Source: Membranipora membranacea
Lineage: Eukaryota > Bryozoa > Gymnolaemata > Cheilostomatida > Membraniporidae
Direction: 5' to 3'
NCBI GenBank assembly: GCA_914767715.1
Contig: OU612071.1
Span: 18,040,948-18,104,947, forward strand
DNA: 64,000 bases
A program made the position numbers and the translations under genes. Below the pieces are notes generated by a model. The model was not told the origin of the DNA and ran no database searches. It worked only from the letters and a program-made list of their open reading frames with translations. Position 1 is the stretch's first letter. Each line of letters starts with the position of its first letter. Of the stretch, positions 1 through 12,600 are shown in pieces.

Positions 1-2267
1 TCCATCTGCTCTGGGATAAGAGGACATGAAGATTTGAATCTAACCTCCTGTCAGCTCTGGTCTCCTATGTCACTCCTGCGAAAACATGACACTGTCTATG
101 TCGGCGAGGAACAAAGAATAAGAAAAATACAAGGTAAGTGAAGATAATAATTACAAGGAAACTGTAGAGGTTGTCAGATCTCTGAAAACCATGTAGTCAT
201 ATGCTTTTTCTTTTATCAAACTTTTAATCGAAGGAATTGCTTCAATTGGTTTAATATTTATTCTCCTTCTAGCCAAACTAGCTTAACTAAGGCATCACTT
301 GTGTGAATGAAATATTGCTTCCAATTTGAAAGATTGGCAAGAATTCAAAAGTTTACTTTTCCCGTTTTACTATTGTCTAAAATTTGTAAGCAACAAAAAC
401 TATTCTTGATATCTAGACCAATTTGCTCATTACTACTCAGCATTCTGAGACAATAATCAGGAACTCTTTTGACTACAGCAACAGGACCACCTGAGACAAC
501 AAAAGCCACCAACAGGCTCGAACGCACAAGTACTTCACTTGATGAAACAACAAGACACCAGTCAACAACAGAGGAACTTTCCACAATGATTGATATCAAA
601 TTAACAAAAGGTATTATATTACCTTTAAGTATACAACACAATTACTTTTTTTGATTATTGTACTCCTCACCCAAAGGCTATGTCCTGAATTAAGAAAACT
701 GATTAACAATAAAGTCTTTGATGTGAGCAAAGAAAAACTTAAAGATTTTTTATCTGTTTGCTTAGTAATCTTTGACATCAGGTTTCTATTTTATAGGAAC
801 TCATTTTACTACCACGGCAGGACCGCCCACTGAGACAACAGAGACTACCCACAAGGTCAAATATACACACACTGCACTTGGTGTAACAACATCACACAAG
901 TCAACAGCAGAGGAACTTTCCACAACATATGATATCAAATCAACAAATGGTATTTGTTATAAATATGCACCACAATTTTAAGCCTGTTTTGATCATTATC
1001 ACTTTTACCCTAGGCTCATGTCCTGAGTAGATGAAAGTAGTTCAAAGTGTTTCAATTATAAGAAGGACTTAAGTCTGAAACCCCTTTGCACATGGAATCC
1101 AAATTCAATTTTTTTCTCAAAAAACAATATTGTTTGATGGAGTTAAATTTATTCAATGATAATATTTAATGAATTTAAGACGTGAGGACAACTGGCAAGA
1201 CTACTGAGACTCCAATCCCATTAGACAACAACGTTGTCGTAATCGCTGCTGCCAATGCAGGGACAATAATTGTAGTCGCACTGTTCATCCTCGTAGCCTA
1301 CATTGTAAGACTGAGAACACAAAGTAACTCTGCTAATCAAAGGTAAATTATTGTATGCCCAGGAAACGCCAAGAGAGCAGCAATGAAAGTTATGATAACT
1401 TACCATTCTCGTCCTCCTCAACTTGACTCTGGTTTCCTTCAACCTATGATAAACCAATCACCAAATGAATTGTTGATCAAACACCAGCACACAAGCAGAG
1501 AAGACTATTCCATGTCTTAAACAAGCTGAGATAGTTAACATTACTCTACTGTGTAAAATTTTAGCTTTCTTATGTAACATTGTTACACTTGGAGTCTTGG
1601 TCAGAACTGGTATGTCTGCCCTCAACGCAAGATCTCTTGACTTACCAAATAGATTGTTACAGGGCAGAAAACCTAAACATTGGAATGCGGACCATTAATG
1701 AGACAGTTGGAGCTCAGCAGAATGTGTCTTGGCAAGAGGACAACCCCGCATATGCATCACTTAATCAGAATACCATTAATGATCCCGTCTACAGCACAGC
1801 CAAGTAAGTATACTGTGTTCACAGACACAATCAATATCAATTTTTTTTGCGTTTTCTGTAAATCAGAACATGTACATAAATTGATAACATAGTAATTTAA
1901 TCAGGTGCTTTTTATTGGAAGTATGTTTTTTTGCCTAAAATATGATGCATTCTTACTATGAAGCACTTGATGTATGCCCATTACATGTATAAACCAAAGA
2001 ATGTATTTACAAATTATATGCAAAGAGCAACGCTCTTTTCTACCGATTGACTGAAGACCTACCCGACTAACTAACTCAGATTTGTTCATCAACTTATGTA
2101 CAATGGACCAACATATCTGCTCTTGTAGTCCTGATGCAGCTAATACTCAACCACGAAATGTTGGAAAAAATCTCTCTACCAGTAAACAAAACCCTGATGA
2201 GGATTCATATCTGTATCCTAGTACAAATTTAGCTGACAGTCAACTTTACAGTGAGCCAAGTTATTGA
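1..2267 (+). CDS. Type I membrane receptor, 3' part (Ser/Thr-rich stalk, TM, Tyr-rich tail)
   Basis: Partial gene; the 5' part lies off the left edge. Exons that join in phase are 1-133, 479-610, 797-949, 1180-1342, 1663-1803 and 2129-2267 (stop TGA). The first exon ends a Cys-containing ectodomain in which G-x-E-x3-L-x2-C faintly resembles an SRCR end. Exons 2 and 3 are related to each other, both Thr-rich and both containing the words AGPP or TGPP and TxEELST, and look like a mucin-type stalk. Exon 4 has a hydrophobic membrane segment (about 20 residues, centred on GTIIVVALFILVAYIV) followed by basic residues. The tail carries NPAYASL (an NPxY endocytosis/PTB-type motif), DPVY, SYLY, QLY and a C-terminal Tyr. 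The acceptor of exon 4 (after tttaag) has a poor pyrimidine tract. AATAAA signals lie near 2942. The family is not identified; a scavenger-type or adhesion receptor is plausible. Confidence 0.6.
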
Positions 2268-3677
2268 GCATATTACAGGTAGCAAGCTAAAAGACATAAA
2301 CTTTAATCCTGAGCTAATATTGTTCACTACCTGAATAATATATTAATAATATATCATGTTCTACCGCTCTGTCACTGAATCATGAACACTCAGCTGAGAA
2401 AATTTCTGATCCAGAACAAAAATGAGCGCTGGGTTTTCTTGATAAGGATAAAACTCCAAATTTTCATGACCACATTTTTATAATGAGGACATGTTATATT
2501 ATGATAATATAAATATAATTTACTAATAAGTATAACATGATGTTCTATTACAAGTACTTGTTAAACTTGCTTAAAAAATAGTTACCTATTTCATTTACAA
2601 ATAATAAATAACTATCATTATTACTATACATCCATGCAGTCTTGAATTATAACTTGCTCGAAATTTGGTTCTGATCCTGAATCTGCATCACTCAAGGCTG
2701 ACAAAATGTATGACAGAGATTTTGGGGTTTAAAGATTTACATTGAATGCCATCTCGATTTCTTGCAGCTTAATTCTTTCATTGTTCTATAAACTCCACAC
2801 ATTCACTCGAGGTAACATTCTGTGATCTATTTTATTGTATTGCTTGTACTCTTAAATGTATTATTATGCATTGAGAATTATGTTAAATTATTAATTTTTG
2901 ATGGAAAGTCAGATATTATCTTTTGAATTGATGCTTGCACAAATAAAAATATTTCAATAAAACAAACAATAAAGAGTATTTATTTATATATTGATTGGTT
3001 TTCATTTTACAATTTCTCTATTATTAACACATGGTCTCTGGGTCTTAGCATAACATATCCAGCTCTGGTTAAAAGGTACCTACATCGCATACCCACCTAT
3101 TCTCTGTCAGTACACACTTCTGAATAAGGTGCCCATAGAGTTAATGAATAAACCTAGACAGAACACACCATCGGTTAATGTCATTGAGGCACCGAGGAAT
3201 TTTGTTCGGGATGACGTTCTGACATTAAATTGTGTAACAGTATTACTGTTATCATTTAGTCGCAGTGCATACCACAGGTTTTTATTGAAATATGCAATGG
3301 TTGTTGCAGCTTATCTTGAACAGTTCGATATTACAATTTACCTCAAAATCTCCTTCCTCAAAAAATGATTCATCAAATTGTTGACAGGTTGCTGCTGAAT
3401 GTAAAACAGTCTTCAAACTGAAAATCAGATCAAAACTGATCATGAAATCGACAAAAAAACTGGACTGTTGTAAATCAAGCATCATTCCTTCGGTACAATC
3501 CAATGTTGTGACGTCGGTCACTGCGTTATCAATTTTATAATTCAAAGTTGTGCTCTTAGAAAATGATCAAGGATAAATAGAACCGTCTTTTCCAAACTTA
3601 ATAGCCAAAATAGTATATTGGGTATCATCGATCTGACTTGATAAGGATTCACCAGATACCTAACATATAGAGAAATT

Positions 3678-3998
3678 ACCCTGCAAAAAATAACATTCAG
3701 TTAACACTTGTACATAACAGATAACAAGGAAGTTTGAATCACACTAAGAATTTTTAATGTACGTTTCTATAGCAACTCAACTGATAGGGGAACAACATCT
3801 GTGCCCTAAATTCAAAGCTTTGCAAATTTTCCTGTTAGCCAGTCAGTGTTAGGAAATTCACACGGTACAAGGAGTAAAATATTATGTTTCTAAAGTAACC
3901 ATATCGAGAGGGAAACAACATTCTTCCCCTAAATTCAAAGCTTAGCACATTTTCCTGCTGTCCAGTCACTATTAGGCGATTCACACAGAGTACAGGTG
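3678..3998 (+). repeat. Dispersed ~300-bp repeat with internal ~120-bp duplication (copy 1)
   Basis: It contains two related sub-units (about 3778-3861 and 3902-3984), each with ccctaaattcaaagct, ttttcctg and a terminal gattcacac or aattcacac. The reverse complement of 14449-14757 matches it over its full length, sub-unit order included, so this is one family in two orientations. No TIR, target duplication or coding potential was seen. Confidence 0.7.
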
Positions 3999-5302
3999 TG
4001 TATTCAGCGGAGGTTGACTTCAGTTTTATATTCTCCACACGTCCTCGTAAACTTCTTAAGGTGAGTGTAGAAGTGTAAGGTTAACGCTGGCGAGGAGAAT
4101 AAAAATCCATTGACTTGGATACAATCTAGGGGACATATTGTTGTCTTTGGTGACCTAGAATCTTTAGTTTGATGACATAAATCACTACAGTAATTTAGCT
4201 ACAATCAAAAACTCTGTTGTACTCTCTTCTCTTGATGCAACATGCTGGAGACACTGTGCTAAGTAGTTTTATAACACTCACTTCTCTTTGCCCATACAGT
4301 AAACAAAAAAATAATCAGTGGGGGATTAGGGGTATGAGACCGTACTCTCTAGAGAACAGGTGATTGACACCAATAGTTCTCAGAAACCCTGGACAATCTT
4401 TGAATATTACTGATACCAAGAACACACCCTTGATTTAAGAATGTCTGAGATGGTTGATTATCTTGTGGTGTGTTAGAGTTTGAGTTTGAGATGAGCAATT
4501 TGTGCTTGTTTTTGGTTGAAGTTTATCAGAGTGAAAAGCCACGAGATGAAAGGGAATGTAGGCTGGGACCTCTTGCTTTATAGATATGGGCAATATCAGT
4601 TGTATAGCTGTCAAAGCGTGATATACCTGAAACCCTTAACAGGTAAGGGGCAGCGATATCAAACTCAGCCAGATCGGATGAAGGTTGACTCTTAACTCAT
4701 TCAAACTTATAAACAACATAACCTCCAGATTTGGAGGCAGGTGCAGCATTGGAGATATTTAGACCTAAAAAGTGTTAATTTTTAAAAATCTCCGCCCTTA
4801 AATTGTATAACAGTTCTTTGTTCTAATCTAAGGTTCATGGAATTAGAAAGACTCAATATCGGTTTAGAAACTTAGAATCTAAGTTTATAGAGGGTTTACA
4901 GATCAAGATAGCCATGATGCAGTAAAATATCGGTTTAGAAACTTAGAATCTGAGAAAGTATATATGCTACAATGTCTAAATTTGTCTAAGTTTCTAATTT
5001 CTGTGTTCTAATCTAAGTTTATGGAGTGTTTACGAAATTAGAAAGACTCGATGCAGTAAAAACTTCTCTATTAGGCCTGGGTTATGATTTCAGCCTTGCG
5101 GTTATTGACTGCTGGGCTAATTATGGTACAGTTCAGCATCATCATCCATGGGCCATGGTCAGGATCATAAGCCAGAAAAAGACCATACAAAACACAATTT
5201 TTTGGCAGTCCCAGGCAGACAATATTCAAAATAACGAGGCAGGTGCAACATTGGAGATATTGAGACCTGCCCCATGTTAATTTCCTATATAGTTTTTTAA
5301 AG

Positions 5303-5750
5303 AAGGCTTTCTAAGATTCTAAGTTTCTTACTTGTTATTTTCACCTTGAAATATTTCTAATTCTTATTCGACATTTAGATTAAGAAAAGAAGATTTGAGA
5401 AATTAGAAAGATTTTTCAATAGTATCGTATAGGCTTTCTAAGATTTTAAGGTTCTTGGTCTTTACTTTCACCTTGAAATATTTCTAATTTCTAATTCTTA
5501 TTCCATATTTAGATTAAGAAAAGAAGATTTGATAAATTAGAAAGATTTTTCAATAGCAACGTAAAGGCTTTCTAAGATTCTTAGTTTCTTACTTGTTATT
5601 CTCACCTTGAAATATTTCTAATTTCTAATTCTTATATCATATTTAGATTAAGAAAAAAATATTTGCTAAATTAGAAAGATTTTTCAATAGTAACGTATAG
5701 GCTTTCTAAGATTCTAAGTTTCTTACTTGTTATTCTCACCTTGATATCCA
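5303..5750. repeat. AT-rich tandem array, unit about 130 bp, ~3.4 copies
   Basis: Successive units begin with aggctttctaagatt at about 5304, 5431, 5565 and 5699 and share caccttgaaatatttctaat and ttagaaagatttttcaatag. Neighbouring DNA on both sides is enriched in the same ttagaaa/tttctaa words, so the array probably grew out of a larger degenerate repeat field. Confidence 0.75.
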
Positions 5751-6411
5751 AATAAGATTTCTCACAAATTTCTGGAAAACTTTTTAGAATTAGAAAATTA
5801 GAAAAAATGATATATTAATATTATAGGCTACAAGTTTTCTTAGAATCGGCATATCTTAGTCTTTATCTAATTAAGATGAATTCAGAAATATTTAAGAATT
5901 AGAATATCTTAATCTTGATCTAATAAAAAAATACTTAGAGTAAGAAAACCCATTCCTAAATCTAACTTAGAAAAGTTTAGAAAATTATTAGATTCCTTGA
6001 AAATCTCCGATCCTGCACCTAACTGCAGATTTGATTGATAAACTTACATCATTATAATGCTGATCACTTTTTATAGAATGGATTGGATGATCTATGCTGC
6101 TGTCGTACTATCCTAACTTATTTTACTCATGTGTGCTGTGGCAGTTACAACATACAGCATCCTAGCTCTTACCAAATGGCAGGTTATTAAACAAGGAAAC
6201 AAAATGTTGTAAGTGATCAAATATGCAGATAATCTAAATTTAGGAGTTGAACGGCATGCACCAGACTGTTGGCTCTTATTGACTTTGGACTGTGGGACAT
6301 ATGGCACAAGACAGTAGGAGCGAACATATTGGCTACATGTGCAGTGCTCTTGATGGAAATATATTCTCTTTTATTTCACTAGCTACTTTGGAAAGACACA
6401 CCCTCTGACAA

Positions 6412-6612
6412 CAGGCAATAACAAATTACGGAAGAGTAGTAGAGTTGGCAATAGCAAAGGTTAAAGGTTACTTCACACATCAGCCTGATGAGTGCCGGGT
6501 ATCGTGTATTCCTGAGCCTTGTGTGTCTCGACTGGAGGTGGAGAATCTGAGAGATGAAGTGCACAAGCTGAAAAGCCAGATCAACAGGAACAAGATGAAG
6601 GACCAGGCTTTC
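6412..6612 (+). CDS. Orphan candidate exon (coiled-coil segment)
   Basis: An open segment follows a possible acceptor (acaacag at 6409-6414) and runs to a possible donor (caa|gtaatg near 6627) or to an in-frame stop at about 6645. The peptide has a Cys cluster (ECRVSCIPEPC) followed by a charged heptad-like stretch (RLEVENLRDEVHKLKSQ). Composition and codon use look protein-coding, unlike the surrounding DNA. No ATG is visible at its start and no neighbouring exon was found. It ends just before a MITE at 6661. It could be one exon of an unrecognised gene or a gene relic. Confidence 0.3.
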
Positions 6613-6660
6613 ACACAGCAAACAAGTAATGTCATGAGTTTATAAAGTTTACCGTTTTGC

Positions 6661-7088
6661 TATAGACAGTTTTCTGAGCTCTTATTTATGCCTCAATTCG
6701 GAGTTGTCCTTTCTCCAGTTTGGTACTTTTAACCCACGCCGCATAGGAAAAACCTGCTGAAAGAGGGTTATCTTGAAAACCGCTTATGATAGGACAGGAA
6801 TGTTTTTTGATTCAGAGTCTGCACCATTGAACACCCTGTGAGACAGGGTTTCCAAATCATTGGAGGCTTGAATGATGATAAATCTTAATTTTAGTGAGGA
6901 AACTCATGAAAAAGTCTGCCAAGTTGTCCGCAAAACAGGCAGAAAATGCTATAATTGACTATCCAATTACTAAAATTATTTCCTAAACTATGTCCATCTG
7001 AGTTTTCAATGTTGCAGATTCCGAATCAAAAATAATTGTTATCCTTTTATATGCAGTTTTCAAGATAACCCTCTTTTCAGCACGAAAT
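6661..7088. mobile_element. MITE family A, copy 1 (right terminus lost)
   Basis: It begins tatagacagttttctgagct and matches 44257-44770 almost throughout. The inner part of the right inverted repeat (ttttcaagataaccctctttt) is present near 7061-7081, but the outer ~90 bp found in copy 2 is missing, so this copy is truncated. No coding capacity. Confidence 0.8.
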
Positions 7089-7134
7089 ATTGCAAATTAT
7101 TATTATTCAAAGTATTTGTTCAGGCAGAAGGTAG

Positions 7135-7217
7135 TGACTGATGGCAATATAGATACCCTCCAAACATCTAGCAGCAGTGCCTAAAACCAGCGCCTTAGAC
7201 CACACGACCATGATACC
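7135..7217 (-). pseudogene. tRNA-Leu-like relic
   Basis: On the minus strand, ggtatcatggtcgtgtggtc followed by taaggcgctgg resembles the 5' half of a class II tRNA-Leu, with a TAG-like anticodon loop (ttttagg). The T-arm/box B region is not recognisable, so it is a decayed tRNA or the head of a tRNA-derived SINE. It lies about 90 bp from the tRNA-Cys-like gene on the same strand. Confidence 0.4.
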
Positions 7218-7306
7218 TTGTGAACACACCTGCCATTTTATCTTATTATATAAGACAAAATGTGTTTCGTTTGGTATAATATTTGATTCAAAGTTATAGA
7301 AAACAG

Positions 7307-7377
7307 GGGACACTGGGAGTTGAACCCAGGGCCTATCGGACTGCAGCCGATTGCTCTACCACTGAGCTATATCCCCC
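7307..7377 (-). tRNA. tRNA-Cys(GCA)-like gene
   Basis: On the minus strand the sequence starts GGGGGATATAGCTCAGTGGT and has a D-arm (GCTC...GAGC), a 5-bp anticodon stem ATCGG/CCGAT around CTGCAGT (anticodon GCA) and a T-arm CTGGG/CCCAG around TTCAACT. Boxes A and B look intact. The acceptor stem pairs only partly (four G-C and one G-T, then two mismatches), so it may be a recent pseudogene or SINE head rather than a working gene. Confidence 0.6.
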
Positions 7378-8344
7378 TCATGTTTAACTGAAAGTACATT
7401 ACATTACAATACGTACTATCATATGAGTATTATGAGTATCGCAGTTTATTTTTGTTGTATCGGAAAGGCATACACTTAATGGTGATTAACTGTTACGCCA
7501 TCATGCTATCATGCCATCGTCAACCCACTACATCACCGGCACATCATATCATATCACCAGTGCAGTCTGACAGATTGATTAATGCTAGCCTATCATCGGG
7601 CTTCAAATTGCTATAAAAACACAATCGCCTCTTAGTATAATTGAAATGACATGCAATTGTATGAAATATTAGTATTCACAACATACATTACAAAACACCC
7701 ATATCTTGTCAACTCAGGTTAATACAGACTGGCTTATGGATGCAAAAAACAGTTGATGTAACTATTAGAAAAGTAATAAGTTACGAATGTTACATACTAA
7801 CTGTGGTAACAGACTATTTCCTAATTGTTAATCATACTGTCATACCCAAGATTTCAGTGAGACCGGCCCCATTTATAACGAAACTGTTTTACATATTCTG
7901 ATACATACAGGCCCGTTCAATAATAACATAGAAGTTCTAACCTTCCTTATGCTATATCAACCTCGTGATTTCAGGTGTCTTCCAGAGTTCTTGTTATAAA
8001 TCTATGGTATTTCTATCAAGTAGGGTAATATACCTTTGAGAAAACTAAAGTGAAAAGCAGCATGTGGCATTAAATGATGGAATACAAAATGCCATTCTTC
8101 ACATGTAACTTGTCAATGAGTTGTTTGAAGCCGATTTTTATCGGTTCAAAAGTCCAGGATCTGCTGTAAATATAGTCCTATAATTTTTCTAGAGGGAAGA
8201 TAACTATATGTATGTTTCTATATCTTTGCGCAATTTCTTATCATTGTGAGTTTGTTTCCGCTGCAAACCAGTTTAAATTTGAAATGATCCAAGTGGTCAA
8301 TTTAGTTAGGATTTTAGACTTAATAATCATACTCATTATCACAC

Positions 8345-8910
8345 AAGTTGTTGTTGCCGTTTTACATCCATTGTCTACCAAGCTTGAGAAGTCAAGCACT
8401 CTGTTATTATTATATTTTCCAATATTCATCCTTGCACAAAGCCTTAGTGATATGAATTCCATACTTGTTCTTGTCAAAGCCTTCGTGATATGATAATTAT
8501 GATGAATATGAAGGGCAAGTGTTGGGGTTACGGTTAAACAAGATTTTTGCAATTAATTTAAGTGTCCTGTTGGACAGTAATAATTATCGTCGAATATAAT
8601 TCAACTGACATAAGCAATCGATGATAAAACAATTTGCCTGGTCAAGAAAAGAACAATTGTTATCGAATGTTTTTTAAATAATTTCAATGGTCATGGTCTT
8701 ACCATTAACATGGGCAGACTGTTTTCATTGCTGAGCCTCATTGCTTTTTATTTTATATCACGTATCGCGCCTGAAACATTAAAACAGGACAGGGCCGCCT
8801 CAAATTCTGTACCAAAACAGTTATTTTCCTGAAATTATTTTCAACGCCATAAAAGGTGATAATATTTTTGTGTTGGCCATGGTCCTCTTAGATGGAACAT
8901 ATGGCCGGGA
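8345..8910 (+). pseudogene. Decayed upstream duplicate of the fibrinogen-gene 5' end
   Basis: This segment matches 9135-9725 in the same orientation. Shared blocks include cttgcacaaagccttagtga, aaaacaatttgcc, cctcaaattctgta and aaaacagttattttcctgaa, and the match continues about 45 bp into the first coding exon of the downstream gene. The start codon of the downstream copy (accATGaatggtgac) corresponds here to gccATAaaaggtgat, so translation cannot begin at that point. No further exons follow. Confidence 0.65.
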
Positions 8911-9674
8911 TAAATATTTACTGAGAAAAATTGCTAAATGTAAATAAGTCATTATTGATTGATAGGGCATTGTTTATGAGCGTCCCACGTATGACATCAA
9001 ATCCTTCCTTATCAATGTAAAGAAAAAATTTGTGATGTATTTGGCGCCAAAATAGAGCACATGTACATAATCAAAATTGGTTGATCTATCAACCTGGATA
9101 GAGACGGGAGAAAGTGAATCTGAACTGAACTTCCTATAAGTTGTTGTTGCAATTACACATCGCTTGTCAGCCAAGCTAGAGAAATAAAGCGCTCTGTTAT
9201 TATATATTCTTCCATATGCGTGCTTGCACAAAGCCTTAGTGATATAAAGGTTGTGATGGAAATGTAGGGCAAATGTTTGGATTATAAATATAAAAGATTT
9301 CGCAAATTTATGTTTCTAGTGGGAAAAGGTATTAATTATCACAATACAGTATAATGTAAGATGTGGTCATCAGCCTTCATCTGACAAAAAAAATCAATGA
9401 AAAACAATTTGCCGGTTGGGAACCTATAACCTGTCATCGGATGTTGGTCTAGAATATCGATGGTTCTGTGTCAACTGTAACAGTCGGACACTGCTATTGG
9501 GAAGGAAGTATTATTGAGTCTTGATGTATTTCAATATATATTCGCAGCCTGTGTACATAAAATAACATCTATTTTTCGTTTATCTGTCGCCTAAACATTA
9601 ATAAAGCCGGACTAGGCCCCTCAAATTCTGTATCAAAACAGTTATTTTCCTGAAATTCAATTTGTTTCAACACC

Positions 9675-12600
9675 ATGAATGGTGACTATATTTTAATAAT
9701 GGTGATAGTCTTCTTAAGGAGATCATTCGGAGGTGAGCCCTATGTACCAACTGAAGACATACTAGATGTAGAAAGAGCGGACATCTTGGAAGACTTAAAC
9801 ACTCGTATGAACACCCAAGTCTGGTCAGGTAAGTGAGTAAAACCTTATGGGACTTGGTATTTGAGCTTTCTTTCATTTCTTGCTCTTGTAGAGCAATCAA
9901 GGGCTAATGTAATATCATATTCCATATCATCTCATTAATACCGTTGGATTGAATTCAGCTCTCGGTTCAATTCATTTTCCCCTCCATGTTGATTACTCCA
10001 TTGGTATTATCTATTCCTAGTTTTATATTCGATGACTCCAGGTTTTCTCTTGGAAGACATTCTTTCGCCGAGTTCAAAAACCTATTGCAGAGACAAACCT
10101 ACTTTTCATTATCACCAAGTCGAATCAAGACATTAGTATTTCACCACAGATAAGCTCTTAAACAAGACCTTTTCAACTTAGAGGACTTCTATCAATGCAC
10201 TTTCGATATCAGATACGCAGTTTCTACTGTGTTATTTTTTGTTCGATAACTTCAGGATAAAAAATTTTAATGTATTTCGATGACGCATTCCAATGACTCC
10301 CTGTCAACCCTTGTCACATTGTACATTATGGGCCATTTTGTTATATAAATCAGTTTTCTTTGTTGGACTTCGATTTTCAGATGTACCAAACTTCAGCATA
10401 TGCACACAGATTTGCCAGGGAATACAAGGTAATCAAATGTGCAGATGTGCGATTTATTATGAGTCAACCCAAACCTGCTACACAGCAGAAACACAGCCTC
10501 AGTATGAGGAGAACGCTTCACATGATAGTGCATTACTCGCTCTAAGTAGGTGTCGCTGGACTGCTTGTATGTCGGCTTACTTGAGGAATGAGGTAGGTCA
10601 ATGAATACTTAAATGGCAACCAAGGTTTCAAACAACTTCTCATTGATGGCCATTGATTAATAGCAGATTGCACCTTCTGCATGGGGAAAAAGACAAAATA
10701 TAATTCGGACGATTATTCAGCCAGAATTCTTGTGAAACATTTCTTCCATCTGGTACTCAAACTCAGCTAAAAGAGAATACCACATAGCAGTTTCCTGTTA
10801 TTATTTAGCCTGTGCTCTACAATTATTACAGCAAAGTCTTGGAACCTCCCCTAAACTAAAGTGTTACCCAGCTTAGAGTCAGCAACTACTCTGAGTTTTG
10901 CATCACGTAATGCACAAAGCTGATGCTGCCCAGCACATTATTTGCTACCCATTAATGCATTGCTGCGAAACCTTGGTTGCCCTTTAACTAATGTGCTAAT
11001 TTTGTATTTTATTCTTCCAGCACTCTAAGGCTTGGTCCACAGTGTCCCAGATGACACTAGAATGCCATCCCAGATGCTTATCCTAGTCACATTATAACAT
11101 TCATCCCAGATAGCTATCCCAGATAGCCATCCCAGTCAATGTGAACCAGAAAATCACACAATCCCAGACTGTCTGGGTCCGTCTGGGATAGCATCGGGAA
11201 AGTTTGATGCTTACAAACTTTCCCAATGCTATCCCAGACGGACCCAGACAGTCTGGGATTGTGTCAGTTTCTGGCTCACATTGACTGGGATGGCTATCTG
11301 GGATGGCTATCTGGGATGATTGTTATAATGTGACTGGGATAAGCATCTGGTATGGCATCCTAGTGTCATCTGGGCCAATGTGAACTAAGCATAAGCGATC
11401 CATATTATACATCGCATTGTTTATTTGATTTCTTTTTTGTGATTAATCAAGCCCAATTTCGACAAAATTTTAAACCTCTTTTTTTAAATGATAAATGAAT
11501 GTTTTATGCTAATCATAGACCAATAACAATCAAAATAGTAGATTCAATTTTCATCCAATATCTCGTACTAAGTTGATTGAAATGATATAATATACATTCA
11601 TATTCCAGCATTGCTTCAGAGTGACGATTGATCCGACTTGTGCACCTAAAGTATTCTATAAAGGTAAGAAGAAGGGATGAACTTTGTCTTATAATGATCT
11701 GACATTTTATATTTTGTAAAAACAACAGAAGGACCAAAGCAATATATAGTCCGGCAGCTAGGCCTGCAGTAAATATGCAATCTTCTTCACCCTGAAAAAA
11801 TTTATAGCACTTCTATAGGCAGAACTTGTGTGTGGCGTTAGAATTTGCACTATTTTTTCATCGATGGTACCTATGAGGTTTTAAAACCTAGTGCTGTACC
11901 AGTGCAATATGGGATTGAATAAACATGTGATATGATGAGGCATTACGTTAACCTAAGTTCAAATTTAAAAAAAAGGTGCATATTGTAAACGACTGTCTTA
12001 TTAGGTCCGAATTAAAAGTACACATACTCATGATATCAAAGAAAGACAATTTGATGAATTCCTATACTAGCTGTATTCTGTTTTGTTCCTAGATTGCCAA
12101 GATGCCTTTGAACAGGGAGAACGTAGGAATGGAAATTACGCTCTAAATCCATTGTCTAGTGTATTCTACATAGCAAAATGCTACTTTGACACAAACCAAG
12201 GATGGACAGTCTTCTCTGAGCGATTTGATGGATCGGCCGATTTTAACAGAGATTTTTCAAGTTATCGTAATGGATTTGGTGACTTGGATGGCGAATATTG
12301 GGCAGGTATGTATATGAGAGTAATAATCACGAAGTGGTTCAGCGTTCATCTATTCAATCATAACAATCACATCACTGCCATTCTTGATCCACAAAAGACT
12401 TTGGAAAGAGGCTTTAAAGTCGAAAACGTCAGCACTTATAAATGTAAATCTTAGTGGGCATTAAGTTTGAATCATGAAACCAACATAATTATGATGCGAA
12501 CAAGATGCAAAACAGTTAAGCATGTGTTCTCAGTATCACAAATCAGGCTAAAATAGTCCAGTCTGGCCACATTTGGTTGTTTATTTATATTAGGACATTA

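Larger units (their letters stand above)
2268..6411. other. Intergenic region, repeat-rich
   Basis: No convincing coding exon was found. It holds the 3' UTR and poly(A) signals of the upstream receptor, an internally duplicated dispersed repeat (3678-3998), short repeated segments near 4734-4780 and 5236-5283 that share GCAGGTGCA...TTGGAGATATT, and an AT-rich tandem array (5303-5750). Confidence 0.6.

Noticed and set aside
5026-5280. 84-codon frame in the repeat region
   Set aside because: It lies in repeat-derived DNA; part of it (5236-5283) recurs at 4734-4780 out of any gene context.
8212-8493. 93-codon hydrophobic frame
   Set aside because: It is within the duplicated 5' region of the fibrinogen gene; the sister copy (9135-9725) does not keep the frame.
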